From the NCBI RefSeq assembly GCF_947179165.1, contig NC_077242.1, positions 30,978,097 to 31,042,096 on the forward strand: 64,000 nucleotides of DNA, in the 5' to 3' direction. How positions within the stretch are numbered: the first letter of the stretch is position 1; each line of letters opens with the position of its first letter. This document shows positions 46,396 through 58,010 of this stretch, one piece after another. The translations under genes were made by a program, and so were the position numbers. This DNA comes from Solanum dulcamara. Taxonomy: Eukaryota > Streptophyta > Magnoliopsida > Solanales > Solanaceae. The notes below the pieces were generated by a model, which had not been told where the DNA came from, ran no database searches, and worked only from the letters and a program-made list of their open reading frames with translations.

Positions 46396-47590
46396 CTCAA
46401 TCTATGAAACACTAGATGGAGAATCACAAACGTCAATAGGGCTGACTAATGCTCGAACCTGCATTAGGAAAAAAGATGTACAATATAGTATGAGTATCAA
46501 AACAATAGGTACTTAGTAGGTACCATAAGCTGACCAAGCTTGCAATTGTAATGAAAAGATAACAAGAAAGTATAACAAGGTAATAAGGAAACAGTAAAGG
46601 TATAACCAAACATGCATCAAAGTAAAATTGCTAAGAAAAAAAATGAAAGCAATAAAACTTTTTAAACCTAATTGGATCCCATAAGCCTAAAAGGCATAAA
46701 CAAAGGTATAACAATAATAAATTATACAAGCAATAACCTGGCTGAACTCCCATAAGACCGACGGGTACATATAAAGGTTAAACTATAAGGAACAATTCTG
46801 AAATGAACAACAACACCCCAAACCTAGCCTTTCCAAGAACCTTACTTCGGATAAGCGAGTTTTTCATAGAATCTTACATAAAAAATCCTTATCAAAACCT
46901 AGCACACCCCAGATCTTACATAGGAATGGCTAGTCCTTTATAGAATCTTACACTAGAAAGCCTTTATCAAGGCTTAGTCCTTACCAGAATCTTACATAGG
47001 AAAGCCTTATTACAATGCAACAGTCTTCAGAATGTTACATTGGAGAGGCCGGTCCTACTCTAAATCCTTACATCATAATGTCCACACAAACACCTAGCAA
47101 CTCAAAAAATCCTACATCGAATCATCTGTACAGACCCTTATCCTATCCCAGAATCTTACATCAAAATAGCTACAACACTAGCTATCCCATCCCAAAATCT
47201 CACCCTGGCTTAGCTAAACCAGTAAAAGGAAATTGGGTCCTAAACGAGTCTAGCTAACCACTCACGATAGTCAGCCAATCATAAATACTAGTAGGGCTAT
47301 CCAAAGGTCATAACCTAGCCCCATAATAACAATACTATGGTCATTCTAGCCTAAATTAAACTTGCGGGGAAAATAACTATTAACTGGTCATACAAATCTC
47401 AAGAATTACCCAAAATAACCAAAGTAAGGCTAAAATCAATATAGATGATGAAATAATAAGGACTCATATCTGTATATACAACGCACACTTGGTAATTAGA
47501 ATGCTAAAACAATCATCAAACAAGATATAAGGATAGTAAATTATAGCCTACCTCAAAGCCGATAACACCCGCTTTAAACCTCTAAACTGA
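46396..47590 (-). mobile_element. Gypsy LTR-like remnant (element E), no gene
   Basis: There is no coding frame. Sequence style (TATGAGTATCAAAACAATAGG, then TACTTAGTAGGTACCATA) resembles the GAGTACCAAG...GGTACCTACCAAG part of LTR C near 12680, and a protease-RT remnant of a minus-strand element follows. Neither LTR end is present. It includes a run of degenerate repeats. Confidence 0.45.
46860..47200. repeat. Degenerate AGAATCTTACAT repeats
   Basis: About eight copies of (A)GAATCTTACAT or close variants, each followed by AGRAA and a GGCCTA/AGCCTT-like stretch, are spaced roughly 30-50 bases apart (for example 46871, 46905, 46945, 46989, 47030, 47070, 47110 and 47151). It lies within the LTR-like remnant E. 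Confidence 0.65.
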
Positions 47591-48510
47591 TATTATTCTT
47601 CTCTATCACCCTATTCAGTTGCCTGTTATAGATACACATATTCATAGACTCATATATCTTCTTCATAAATAGAAAAATAGTACCCTTAATACGAGACACT
47701 TAATTTAATAAAGCCATTACCCAAAAGATCCTGAATCTGAATATTGAGCTCTTTAAGTTTAGAAAGTGTTATACTGTAGAGTGGAATGGAAATAGGATGA
47801 ATGCCTAGCTCAAGATCAATAGAAAAAGTAATGTCACACTCAGAAAGAAAGCTTGGTAGGTTGGTAGGAAATACATTTGCAAACTTGTGCATAATAGGAA
47901 TATAACCAACTATAGGGCCCTCCCTACTCACATCATGAACATAAGTAAAATAGGATAAACTCCCACTAAATATTAATCTTTGAGTTCAAACATAAGAGAT
48001 AATCAAGTTGGTATGTGGCTACCAGAACCCTGCCACACAATTAGGGGAACTATGAATGGCTAAGGCAACAATCTTGGTAAAGAAATGTAGGAGCGCACGA
48101 TTGGGGGATAACCGGTCCATCTTCAGAATAACATCAAAATCTAGTATATCAAGCGAAATAAGGTTACCTTTCATGTCGCACAACTGAATCATTAAAAAAC
48201 AAAGCCTATAGACCTGATCCACTGCTAAAAAATCACTCATACGAGCTGATACACGCAACAACACTAACAAAGGATCAGAAAGCAACTCCTTCCGAAGAGT
48301 AAAATAAATAGACACATATGAATAAGCAGAGCTTGGATCAAATAAAGCTAATACCAGCTAATGGCAAATTGAGATCATACCTATAATTAATGAATTGGAG
48401 GCCTCAACCTTTGGCCTAATATAAACTGTATAAAAATGACCTCGTCCACCCTTGAAGTAAGCCCCAACTCTACAACTTTTTCTACCTTCCTATACACTTC
48501 TCTAGCACTC
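47591..48510 (-). pseudogene. pol: Element E protease and reverse transcriptase start
   Basis: Read on the minus strand: near 48400-48310 LFDPSSAYSYVS (active site with glycine replaced by serine), continuing in the open stretch 48019-48315 with LAVDQVYRLC and LDFDVILKMD. Then 47686-47931 gives FANVFPTNLP, ECDITFSIDLELG and LLGNGFIKLS, the polymerase fingers. After 47685, broken RQLNRV-like sequence fades out by 47591. Palm, RNase H and integrase are missing. Element F cuts the protease/gag side at 48517. Confidence 0.75.
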
Positions 48511-48516
48511 TGGGGA

Positions 48517-50730
48517 TGTCACCCCCCGAGCCTACACGCTGAATGTAGCCAGTACTCAAAAATCATTGATGGTCCCAAGCGAAATACTTGGCCTTCTAAC
48601 TCACTTAGCGGAAGACTTTAACTCATAAATAAACTCAAATGGGAACAATGAAGCATGCAACTTAATATTCTTTATCATAAATCAGAAAAACTCAAAAATA
48701 TAATAATGTATGAGACTTAACACAATATTTTCAAAATATACTTAGGGAAATAAATCAAACAATATTTGTTAGTCTATAAAGCCTCTAGAATACTGACTTT
48801 GGAATAGGTAAAGGGACAGGTACATGGTTACCTCAAACTAATAACTAATAATGGAAAAGTAAAGACTCAAGAGCGCCTCTTAATGGAAAGAGGTCTCACC
48901 AAATATGGGGTAGAAATTGATCTTCAATGGTGCGCTTGTTGAGGATCTCTATCACCTGTAACTGCATCATAAAATGATGCAGGTCAAATGACCTCTATAC
49001 ATGGAATGTACGAGTATGCAAAATTGCAAAAGGAAACTTACTCAGGATACTAAACTTTGAAAACAACTCAACTCAAACAAGCATAAAATATAATAAGAGA
49101 CAATACTTTAAGAAGATGGTAATGCAGCTCAGTGTATAAAATATAATAATCTACTTCTTGAGTAGTTTCTCTAATCGACAACCACCACTTATAAGATATG
49201 TGATGCTACAATGAATTGTTATCATTGCCACAGTCGTCCAATACCTTACCAGGGTAAGGGACGTAAACCCATTTTTTGATCCAATAAATGTCCTCTTTTG
49301 GGATACTAAGGAGTCGCTCGAATGAACGATACGATCCTATCCTATGTTGGCTAAGTTGTTTATGGGGTTCGAGTTATTTTATACTCTTACCTAAATTAAT
49401 GGTCAATACTACTCCCAAATTATAATTTATTATGCTCATAACTTAAATGAGTGTATTTACTCAATTAGCTCATTTAGTCTCTTTTGAACTTAGCTCAAAA
49501 CTCAACTCTTCTCAATCCATCTCTTCTATTTAAAATATACATCAACTAAACTCAATGAATGCATTAAAAAGAACATTGGACTTCTCAACTCACTCTCAAA
49601 ATAGTTGTTTAAAAATGTTCACATCATTTATACTCAATAATTCTCATGCTCCAAATTGTGATTAAGAGACTTCTCAACTCATGCTTAAAATGATACATAA
49701 AAGACTTCTCAAACTCAAGTCATGCTCAAAATAAAAATAAAAGGGCTCAAAATGACAAATAAAAGTCTTCTTAATCTCAACTCATGCTCAAGCTATTTTT
49801 CAATGAAATGATGAAAATAATTACTCATTTGTAACTCAAATAGTGCATAAAATAATCAATGTAAAATTCAACTAGGGTTCATATGAGTACAACCATGATT
49901 CCCAAATCTGAAAACTCAACCAAGAAATTCATCAAGATATATTTGAATATACACACGAACACAATGGAATTTATATAGGAAACACAACACTCTACATTAT
50001 TGGAAATAAAAACTGAATCCTGAAACTCTACTTGGTTATATAGAGAAGTAGGGAATGAGGAAAAACTTAGTTCATCATTATGATAGTCTTACATGCCTGG
50101 AATGAAGATTTGTTAAGCAAAAATTGAAGATTAGACTTGAAATCCTTGAACCCTAGCCTCTCCCTTTCTATTTAATTCTTGTTCTCAAAATGTTTTGGTA
50201 TTAATGAGAGAAAAACCTCTTTAGGTACTAATTCTACTTGTTTATATAGAGAAGTAGGGAATGATAAAAAACTTAGTCCGTCATTATGATAGTCTTACAT
50301 GCCTGGAACGAAGATTTGTTAAGAGAAAATTGAAGATTAGGCTTGAAATCCTTGAACCCTAGCCTCTCCTTTTCTATTTAATTCTTTTTCTCAAAATTAT
50401 TTGGGTATTAATGAGAGAAAAACCTCTTTAGGTACTAATAAGAGATAGATTTTTATCCCAAAACATAGTGGGTTTAGTTTGAAAAAGGTGGGAAAAGATT
50501 GAAACACCCTTATTAAAACAGGCAGGCAAATATAAGCTTACAGGTCCATATTTCAAATGTTTTTCTTCTCCGCTATGCAGACACATTGCGGACTCCACTA
50601 TCTTAAAATTTATCCACATCAAAAATACCCTTCAAGGTTCGTGATGCAGACTTGGTTTCCAAATTTATTTTTTGCAAATTTTCACTTGGTTCTTGGAATA
50701 ATCTAAGTTAAAATTGTACGGGGAATTACA
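48517..50730 (-). mobile_element. 3' LTR of gypsy element F
   Basis: It starts TGTCACCCCCCGAGCC and ends GGGGAATTACA, followed by a purine tract on the minus strand. No second LTR is in the window because the element is cut at 52996. Left flank GGGGA would be one target duplicate. It contains a 206-base tandem duplication. Confidence 0.8.
50028..50439. repeat. 206 bp tandem duplication in LTR F
   Basis: Copies 50028-50233 and 50234-50439 both begin CTACTTGKTTATATAGAGAA and end CTTTAGGTACTAAT, with few differences between them. The close match suggests the duplication is younger than the element's coding decay. Confidence 0.85.
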
Positions 50731-50749
50731 ATATCTCCCCCTTGGGATC
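50731..50749 (-). other. Polypurine tract of F
   Basis: On the minus strand, CCCAAGGGGGAGATAT leads into the LTR start TGTAATTCCCC. Confidence 0.75.
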
Positions 50750-50879
50750 ATTCATCCTCGAATAATAACCTTGCTTAGAATTTACACAAGGAACGAATAA
50801 GATGCAAGAACTATAAAACATTAACTGAAGAATAACTCTTGTAATTTCATCAAACTAAATAAGGTACTAATCTCCTAAA

Positions 50880-52250
50880 TGGGAATAGGAATGGTACCTT
50901 CACCATCAACACTAGGAGGACTGAATAGGTAAGGGTACTTGGATTTCTTATCCTTCTTGTCTTCCTATGTAGCCTCCTCAATAAATTTATTTCACCATAA
51001 AAAATTGACTGAAGCAACCTCTTTGGTCCTCAATTAACGAACTTGGCGATCAATAATTTAAAAAGGGGCCTCCTCATAAGACAGGCTGCCTTTCACTCCA
51101 ATATTTTTATTAGGAACAATGAGTGAAGGATCTACCACGCATTTCTTAAGCATGAATATATGAAACCCTATATGAACGACATCTAACTCTAAAGGAAGCT
51201 CTAACTCATAGGAGACGTGGCCCACTCTCTATATAATCTGGTAAAGACTAATGTAATGCAAACTCAACTTCCCTTTCTTTCCAAAACTCATAACTCCTCT
51301 CATGGGAGAAAACTTCAACTACACCCAATCATTTACCTCAAACTCCAAGTCTCTTCTCCTAACATTAGTGTATGATTTTTGATGATTTTGCTCAGTTTTC
51401 AACTATTCTAGTATAATCTTGACTTTCTCCATTGCCTGATGAACTAAGTTTGGTACTATAAACTCAGCTCACTAACTCAAAACAACTAATTTGTGATCTA
51501 CATCTCCTCCTATAAAGGGTCTTATATGGAGCCATTTGAATGCTCGAATGAAAGTTTTTATAGTAATCAAACTTAATAAGTGGCAAGTGGTCATATCTAT
51601 TACCTTTAAAATCTTTAACACATACCCTTAACATGTACTCAAGAGTCTAAAGCGTACTTTCTATCTGACCAACTATTTGTGGGTGAAAAGCGGTGCTAAG
51701 ATGCACATTCGAACCCAAACCTTTCTAGAATAACTTCCAAAATTGAGTAGTGAATTGGGTATCTCTATCTAAGATGATTGACAAGGTAACTCCATGAAGT
51801 CTAACTATCTCTTGAATGTACACCTTGCATATTCCTCTCCTGAATCTATAGTCTTTATGGCAAGAAGTGGGCTAATTTAGCCATTCTATCCACAATTACC
51901 CAAATTAAATCATGTTGCCTGCGAGAACCTGGTAAGCCTATTTTGAAATCCGTGTCAATCATCTCCCACTTTAACTCTAGAAACTCTATATTCTGAGTTG
52001 CACCACAAGGCATTTGATGCTCAACTTTGACTTATTTGCAATTTGGGAACTTAGATACAAACTCTGCTATGTCTCTCTTTATACCATTCCACAAATAGAC
52101 CTCTCTTAAGTCATGGTACATCTTTGTAGAACATAGATGGATAGAATACTTAAAGCTATGGGTCTCTGCCACTATTCTGTCTCAGAGACCGTCAACACTT
52201 GGAACACATAACTTGCCTTGATATCTCAACACTCCATCTCCCTCTTTGGC
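50880..52250 (-). pseudogene. int: Element F integrase, heavily mutated
   Basis: Minus-strand frames, in order from 52250: QGKLCVPSVDGL-like, zinc-finger region (KMYHDLREVYLWNGIKRD near 52060-52130), core (LPGSRRQHDLIWV-like near 51920, then LDRDTQFTTQFW-like near 51750), LSTAFHPQIVGQIE-like near 51680, DHLPLIKFDYYK-like near 51570, RRRCRSQISC-like near 51500, and a terminal SVNFLWxN...EATxE near 50970-51010. No frame stays open beyond some 60 codons. The order and spacing match a gypsy integrase next to the 3' LTR. Confidence 0.65.
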
Positions 52251-52995
52251 GAAAGTCATTTCTTTTTTCTTATGAACATCATCTTTTAATATGAGGAGAA
52301 TAGGATCTATATATTTCCTTTCTTTTACCTTTAAAACTAATGAAGACTCAGCCCTATTCTAGACCATAACACTTCCCTCATCAGAGTCTACACGATGAAC
52401 TCTTAAATATGCAAACCTATGCATTTACTTGGCTAAATCTTTCTTCTCCTCATCAATATAAGAGGTACACCGCATAGACATACTGCTAAAAGCATCAGAA
52501 ATAACATTAGCTTTACTTGGATGGTAGAGGATACACATGTCATAGTCCTTGAGCAACTCAAGCCATCTTCTATGCCTTAGGTTGAGCTCTTTCATACTTA
52601 ATATATATTGCATACTTGTGTGATCGGATAATACATATAAAAGTATGCCATAAAGATAGTAATGCCAAATCTTGAATGCAAATACTATCGCTACCAATTC
52701 CAGATCATGAATTGGATAATTCCTCCCGTGAACCTTAAGTTGTGTGGAAGCATATCCAATGACCTTTCCTTTCTACATAAGTTCCCTCGGGTAAGGATAA
52801 AACTAGAGTAGTAGTCAATCTTGTTTTTAGCTCATGAAAACTCTTCTCACAAAAATCAGACAATTAAAACTTAGTCTTATTTTGAGTCAATTAAGTCAAT
52901 GGTAATGATATGGATGAGAATCCTTAAACAAATCTTATATAAAAACTATCCAACCCCAAGAAACTTCTTAGGTCAGTCGAGGGTGTGGTTGTTGG
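52251..52995 (-). pseudogene. pol: Element F RNase H remnant, cut by G
   Basis: The open stretch 52425-52697 reads MVAIVFAFKIWHYYLYG, LSDHTSMQYILSMKELNLR and YHPSKANVISDAFSSMSM, the C-terminal half of gypsy RNase H (ADALS aspartate region kept as S-D-A). Frames to the right (52700-52990) give the N-terminal half and the reverse transcriptase connection with stops. The LTR of G interrupts at 52996. Confidence 0.75.
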
Positions 52996-55201
52996 TGTAA
53001 GGTCCCATAAGTTAAAAAGTCAAAACAAAGAAAACATTTTGGAGAGTGGGCTAGATTTGAGTTCTATGACTCAACCTACCAGTCGTAGAAGCTCCAAAGA
53101 GTCATAGAAGTGACTCATAAGAGTTATATTGAGGTTGGAAATATTATCAAGTGCAGGAATGAGTCCATGAGTCAAGATTACGACTCTTAACAGATAAGAC
53201 AAGTGGTAGAAATGACTGGTCAAGAAACATTAGAGACCTAAGTTGTAGGTTTTTCAAGCCCTACAAGACGACTCGAGTCTATGACTCAAAATCAGGTTGA
53301 CGACTCATAAGAATGAGTCATAGAGAAACTTTAGAGGGTCAGTTCTTAGGGTTTTTATCATACCCTGCAAAACGAGTCCACATTATGACTTGTAGAAAGG
53401 CCTATGAGTCGTAAGGACCAATCGTAGGGTTTATCCGGCAAGATTTTTAAAGGGGTATTTTTGTCTTTTCCTTTCACCTATCAGCAAAGTGTGGTTGTTT
53501 TAGGGTCCAATTCTACCCTATCTAATGACCCAAAGCTATCCCAAACCCCTCATTCTTATTCTAAGTCCCAAATTTAGAAAACCCTCCTCTCCCAAAGATC
53601 CTCCCAAAGTCTTCTTCATCTAAAGCAAAGTCTAGGGTTCCATCCCACGATCTTCAAGTCTCTATTTTCAAAGCTTGAAATAGGGATTTATTTCCCCAAG
53701 ATATGTGGGTCTTCAATCATGGGTCTTCCCCCCATGATGCCCAAAACCTTTTCCAATTATTTCACTAAGTTAAGATTATGGAAATTGCATGGGCTCTTGC
53801 CCTTTAATCTCAAATGCTTATATTATGTTGTATTCATTATTATTGCATTATATTTGGTACCTGATGACTCTTAATTTCATTAAATTGTTACTCACAATGA
53901 ATTTCCTATACTAAGCATGTTAGGGTTTTGACAGTTATAGTAGATTGATTAAATTATGAAGGCAAACTGTTTGATTTTAACGTAGTTATGCTTTGTTTAG
54001 CTAAATTGCAAGTTTTAATATTGTTTTACACAAAACCAACCTAATATGTCTTATTTTTCAATAAATTGTGACTTGAATGAAAAAGGTGTCAAATGAATAT
54101 TTATAAAAAGTACAACCATGATTGTAAAGGTTCTTCTATGAACGAGTTATTGAGGAAATGAATATGAAATGATGAATTCTACTTGTGAAAGGCCAATTCT
54201 CACTTGTGTGAATCAGAGAAAGGTTTTTAAGAAGATATTCTATTGAATGAAAGGTTTTTAAGAAGATATTCTATTGAATGATATTTTGATGATCTAATTC
54301 TATGTAAATGACTATGTTCTTATGTTATATGAACTATTCCATGATATTTGATTTAGCACCGAATAAGGCTTGAGGTGGGGTTCGGTAAAGGAATCCTATT
54401 AGCAACCTCTAGTTTATTGAACTATGTGCCAATGTAGGAGCCCTTGTAGGCTAGGCTAGTGGATCCACAAATAGCCCTAAATGTTAAAGAGATGAATAAA
54501 TTTTGATGGAGTTCTACCCGATAAGTAGTCTCCCCGTGCCAATATAGGTGTTATATTGGATTCCATGTAATACCTCACATGGTCTTAGATGTTAGTTATA
54601 GTCATCTTTCAACAAAAATGAATATTTCAAGGGTTATTCGTATTAACTATTTATGCATACATCTACTTATGTACTTTATCCTATAATGCTTAAACGTTTT
54701 CATTGAATTGCATGCCTACATACTTTTTACATTAAAAGTACTAATACATACTCTTCTGTCTACATGATATCACAATGTAGGGACCGGCGTTGCTCCATAT
54801 TCACCTCCATGTGGCTGGTTGGATTCATTGAAGTCTACTACTTTTGTGAGTTCCCATATTTCAGGAAAAATATTTTTCCTTTTCTAGCTTATGTTATGTA
54901 AGACTTTTAGATACCTTTCATGGTATTTATTTTAATTTCAATTGAGGGTGAGCTAGGTACATTTCTTATCCCCCGCCAAATCTATATGTAGGTTTATGTT
55001 TGGACACAAACATAAGTAGTTTTGAAGTTGATACTGACTCTTATTCTTTGATGTTCTCCCTTAGTCCCATTTTCACCTTTTATTTCTGCTTACTCTTCAT
55101 TGTCATTACCTATGAGGGCTAAATGAATTCTAAGAGGCTTGGGTGAGGTACCTCCAGGTTCCTCATTCGCCATGTCATGTCTAGGTCCTAGGCTTAGGTC
55201 A
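52996..55201 (+). mobile_element. 5' LTR of gypsy element G
   Basis: It starts TGTAAGGTCCCATAAG, parallel to TGTAACACCTCGAAAG of LTR H, and reads like LTR A in the opposite orientation (GACTCGTAAGG-type motifs, CTTGAGGTGGGGTTCGG near 54371). It ends about 55201 in TTAGGTCA. The expected TGACAACT between LTR and primer site appears deleted. A 31-base tandem duplication lies at 54218-54279. Confidence 0.75.
54218..54279 (+). repeat. 31 bp perfect tandem duplication in LTR G
   Basis: GAAAGGTTTTTAAGAAGATA followed by TTCTATTGAAT occurs twice head to tail (54218-54248, 54249-54279) without mismatch, so it arose recently, probably by slippage. Confidence 0.9.
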
Positions 55202-55202
55202 T

Positions 55203-55220
55203 TGGTATTAAAGCATAAGA
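55203..55220 (+). other. Primer-binding site of G
   Basis: TTGGTATTAAAGCATAAG corresponds to the TTGGTATCAGAGCATAAG type site, with changes. It sets the orientation of G as plus. Confidence 0.65.
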
Positions 55221-55413
55221 TTTTGAACAATTCTTAGAGTCTAACATACTGCATCGAATAGGGCATTTTTCATGGTTGTGAAGTGCACCACAACTATGAA
55301 TATGAGAATATGGAATGTCTAAGAAAGTTTTTCCTTTATTCATGATTTATGTTGTTCCTTAGAGTCGTCCTAAGACTTCCTCTAACTAACGATTTATTTG
55401 TGTTCTTTAGATA

Positions 55414-56500
55414 ATGCATATTCATAATGAGGACCAAGCTCCTCTGGTTCCCGATATTCCACATCATGAGGAAGAAGTCACACATGTGGAATTATGAGAC
55501 ATCATCACTTTGTTTGCCCAAGCCATAGCCATCCAAACTAACCAAGGCATTATTCCTCCTTCTCCTCCTCAAGGGCCTACTCTGGCTTCTAAGATCCGGG
55601 AATTCAAGAGAATGAATCCACCCAAATTTGAAGGTTCCAAGGTAGAGGAGGACCCTATGGAGTTTATTGAGAAATGTTATCAAATTATAGCTATCATGGG
55701 AGTACCTCCAAGTGAAAAGGCTGAGCTAGTGGCCTATCAACTCCAGGGCGTGGCAAGGATTTGGTATGAGCAATGGGTTGCTAAAAGGGGTGAAGACATG
55801 GAACTAATATAATAAGAAGAGTTCAAGGGTGCCTTTCTAGATTGGTTCTTTCCTTTAGAGCTAAGGGAGAAAAAGATTCAAGAGTTCATCAATCTCCGCC
55901 AAAGAAGCATGAGTGTGAGGGAGTATGCCCTCAAATTTACTAAATTTTCTAAGTATGCTCCTTTCATGATTTCCAACCAAAGGAAAGGATGAGCAAGTTC
56001 ATTTCTGACATTTCTAGTTTGGTGTCCAAGGAATGTAAGATGGCCATATTAGTCAAAAAGATAGATATCTTCAGAATCATGATATATACGGAACAAATTG
56101 AGGATGCAAAGTTGAGAGAGAGGTCAAGAGGGTTTAAGAAGGCTAGAGGTGATGGAAGAGGGTTCAATCACTAAAGGTCCGGTTATAGTGGTAGTGGAAA
56201 GAGCCAAGGTGGGCAATGATTCATGGGGCAAGTTCCCACCAATACTCCTCCTCCAAGGTTCAACAAGGACAAGGGTACTAATCTGATGGCTCCAAGGGAG
56301 AATGTTGGTGCTCAAGCTTTTTTTGCTTGCAAGAAGTGTGGGAAGACTTACAAAAGGGAATTCTTAGCCGGCTCCAATACATGCTTCAAGTGTTGTAAAC
56401 TGGGTCATCAAACTAAAGATTGTAGAGGGAGTAGTGGTAGGCCTCAAGGATAAATCTCTCATGGTCAACAAGCCCATGGAGGTGTCCAACGCACTAATCG
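55414..56500 (+). pseudogene. gag: Element G gag with zinc knuckles
   Basis: The likely start is the ATG at 55414 (MHIHNEDQAPLVP), with a stop 28 codons later. The open stretch 55510-55812 carries the N-terminal region and capsid start (KIREFKRMNPPKFEGS, FIEKCYQIIAIMGVPPSEKAEL, VARIWYEQWV). After a stop at 55810 the capsid core continues (KKIQEFINLRQRSMSVREYALKF), with frameshifts near 55980 and 56170. At 56325-56425 are two knuckles: CKKCGKTYKREF (degraded) and CFKCCKLGHQTKDC (all four ligands kept). The same clade as the A2 gag. Confidence 0.85.
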
Positions 56501-56930
56501 CTTTTATGCTTTGCATGAGAAAAAAGAGGTTGAGGAACCTCCTGATGTTGTTACCAGTATGTTAAAGGTCTTTTGTTTTGATGTGTATGCATTATTAGAT
56601 CTGGGTGCTAGCTTGTCATTTGTTACTCCATTCCTTGCTAATAGGTTTAATGTTTTACTCAAAATGCTATTAGATCTCTATTTAGTGTCTACCCCCATTG
56701 GTGAGTCGATTTTTTCTAGAAAGGTCTATAAGGGTAGTCCCATTTCCATCTTGCATAAAGTTTTTCCTTTTGATCTCATTGAGTATGACATGGTAGATTT
56801 TGATGTTATTCTGGGGAAGGATTGGTTGCATACATCTTGTGCTTCTATAGATTATAGAACTCATAGAGTCATATTCCAATTTTATCAAATGAGACTATTC
56901 TTGAATAGAAGGGTCATGATTCGATAGTTA
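56501..56930 (+). pseudogene. pro: Element G retropepsin-like protease
   Basis: A 138-codon open stretch has VFCFDVYALLDLGASLSFVT with the D-x-G-A active-site pattern kept (DLGA near 56598), then STPIGESIFSRKVYKGSPI and [16 protein letters not shown]. This is the most complete protease in the window and the only one, with that at 63120-63490, to keep the active-site aspartate and glycine. It ends in a stop just before the reverse transcriptase linker, so it is not joined in frame to pol. Confidence 0.8.
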
Positions 56931-58010
56931 AGGGTAGATTCATTTCTTATCTTAAGGTCCGAAATTTAATTTCTAAGGGTTTCATCTACCATATTGTGAG
57001 GGTTAGGTATGTTGACTCCAAAAGTCCTTCTCTTGAATTGGTTCAATGAGTTTACCGATGTCTTTCCCGATGATCTTTCTGGTATCCCTCCTGAAAGTGA
57101 AGATTTCGATATTGAAATTCTCCTTGATACCCAACCTATCTCTATTCCACCCTACCAAATGGCCCCGATGGAATTAAAGTATTTAAAGGAATAATTGAAG
57201 GACTTGTTAGAAAAAGGATTCATAAGGCCAAGTATTTCACCATGGGGTGCTCCCATATTATTTGTCAGGAAGAAGGATGGGTTGCTTTGAATGTGCATCG
57301 ACTACCAACAATTGAACAAGGTGACCATTAAGAACAAATATCCGATTCCTAGGATTGATGACCTATTTTACCAATTGCAAGGGGCAAGTCATTTCTTAAA
57401 AATTGATCTTCGGTCCAGCTATTATTAATTAAGAGTAAGGGAGTGTGACATTCCCAAGATAGCATTTCAAACAAGATATGGTCACTTTAAGTTTTTAGTG
57501 ATGTCATTTGGATTGATGAATACACCGATAGTGTATATAGATCTAATGAATAAGGTGTTGAAACCCTACCGTGATATATTTTTGGTGGTATTCATTGACT
57601 ATATTATAATTTATTCTCGAGGTGAGGAAGAACATAGGAGTCACATAAGAATCGTGTATCAAACCTTGAGGGATAGGCAATTGCTTGGCAAATTTAGTAA
57701 GTGTGAATTTTTGTTGAAATAGGTGGTGTCTCTTAGTCACATAATGTTCGGTGATAGGATCAAGACTGATTCTAAGAAAACCAAGGTGGTAGGAATTGGC
57801 CTAAACCCTTTTCTCCTTTCGACTATAGGAGGTTTTTGGGTCTATCCAGGTATTATAGAAGGTTTGTTGAAGGGTTCTCTTTCATATCATCTTCTACGAT
57901 GAAATTGACTCAAAAAAAGGCAAATTTCCTTTGGACAGATGAGTGTGAGAGGAGTTTCCAAACATTGAAAGATCGACTTAAAAGGTTTTGTGGTGTGTTG
58001 TGATACTTCA
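56931..58010 (+). pseudogene. pol: Element G reverse transcriptase, cut by H
   Basis: Segments in order: [17 protein letters not shown] (57009-57194), [18 protein letters not shown] and [18 protein letters not shown] (57200-57350, stops between), [30 protein letters not shown], and 57498-57722 with MSFGLMNTP and the catalytic strand FIDYIII, where the second aspartate is tyrosine. Connection sequence and a shortened RNase H start (GFVVCCDTS near 57985) follow. LTR H interrupts at 58011, preceded by CTTCA. The tyrosine change alone would abolish polymerase activity. Confidence 0.85.
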
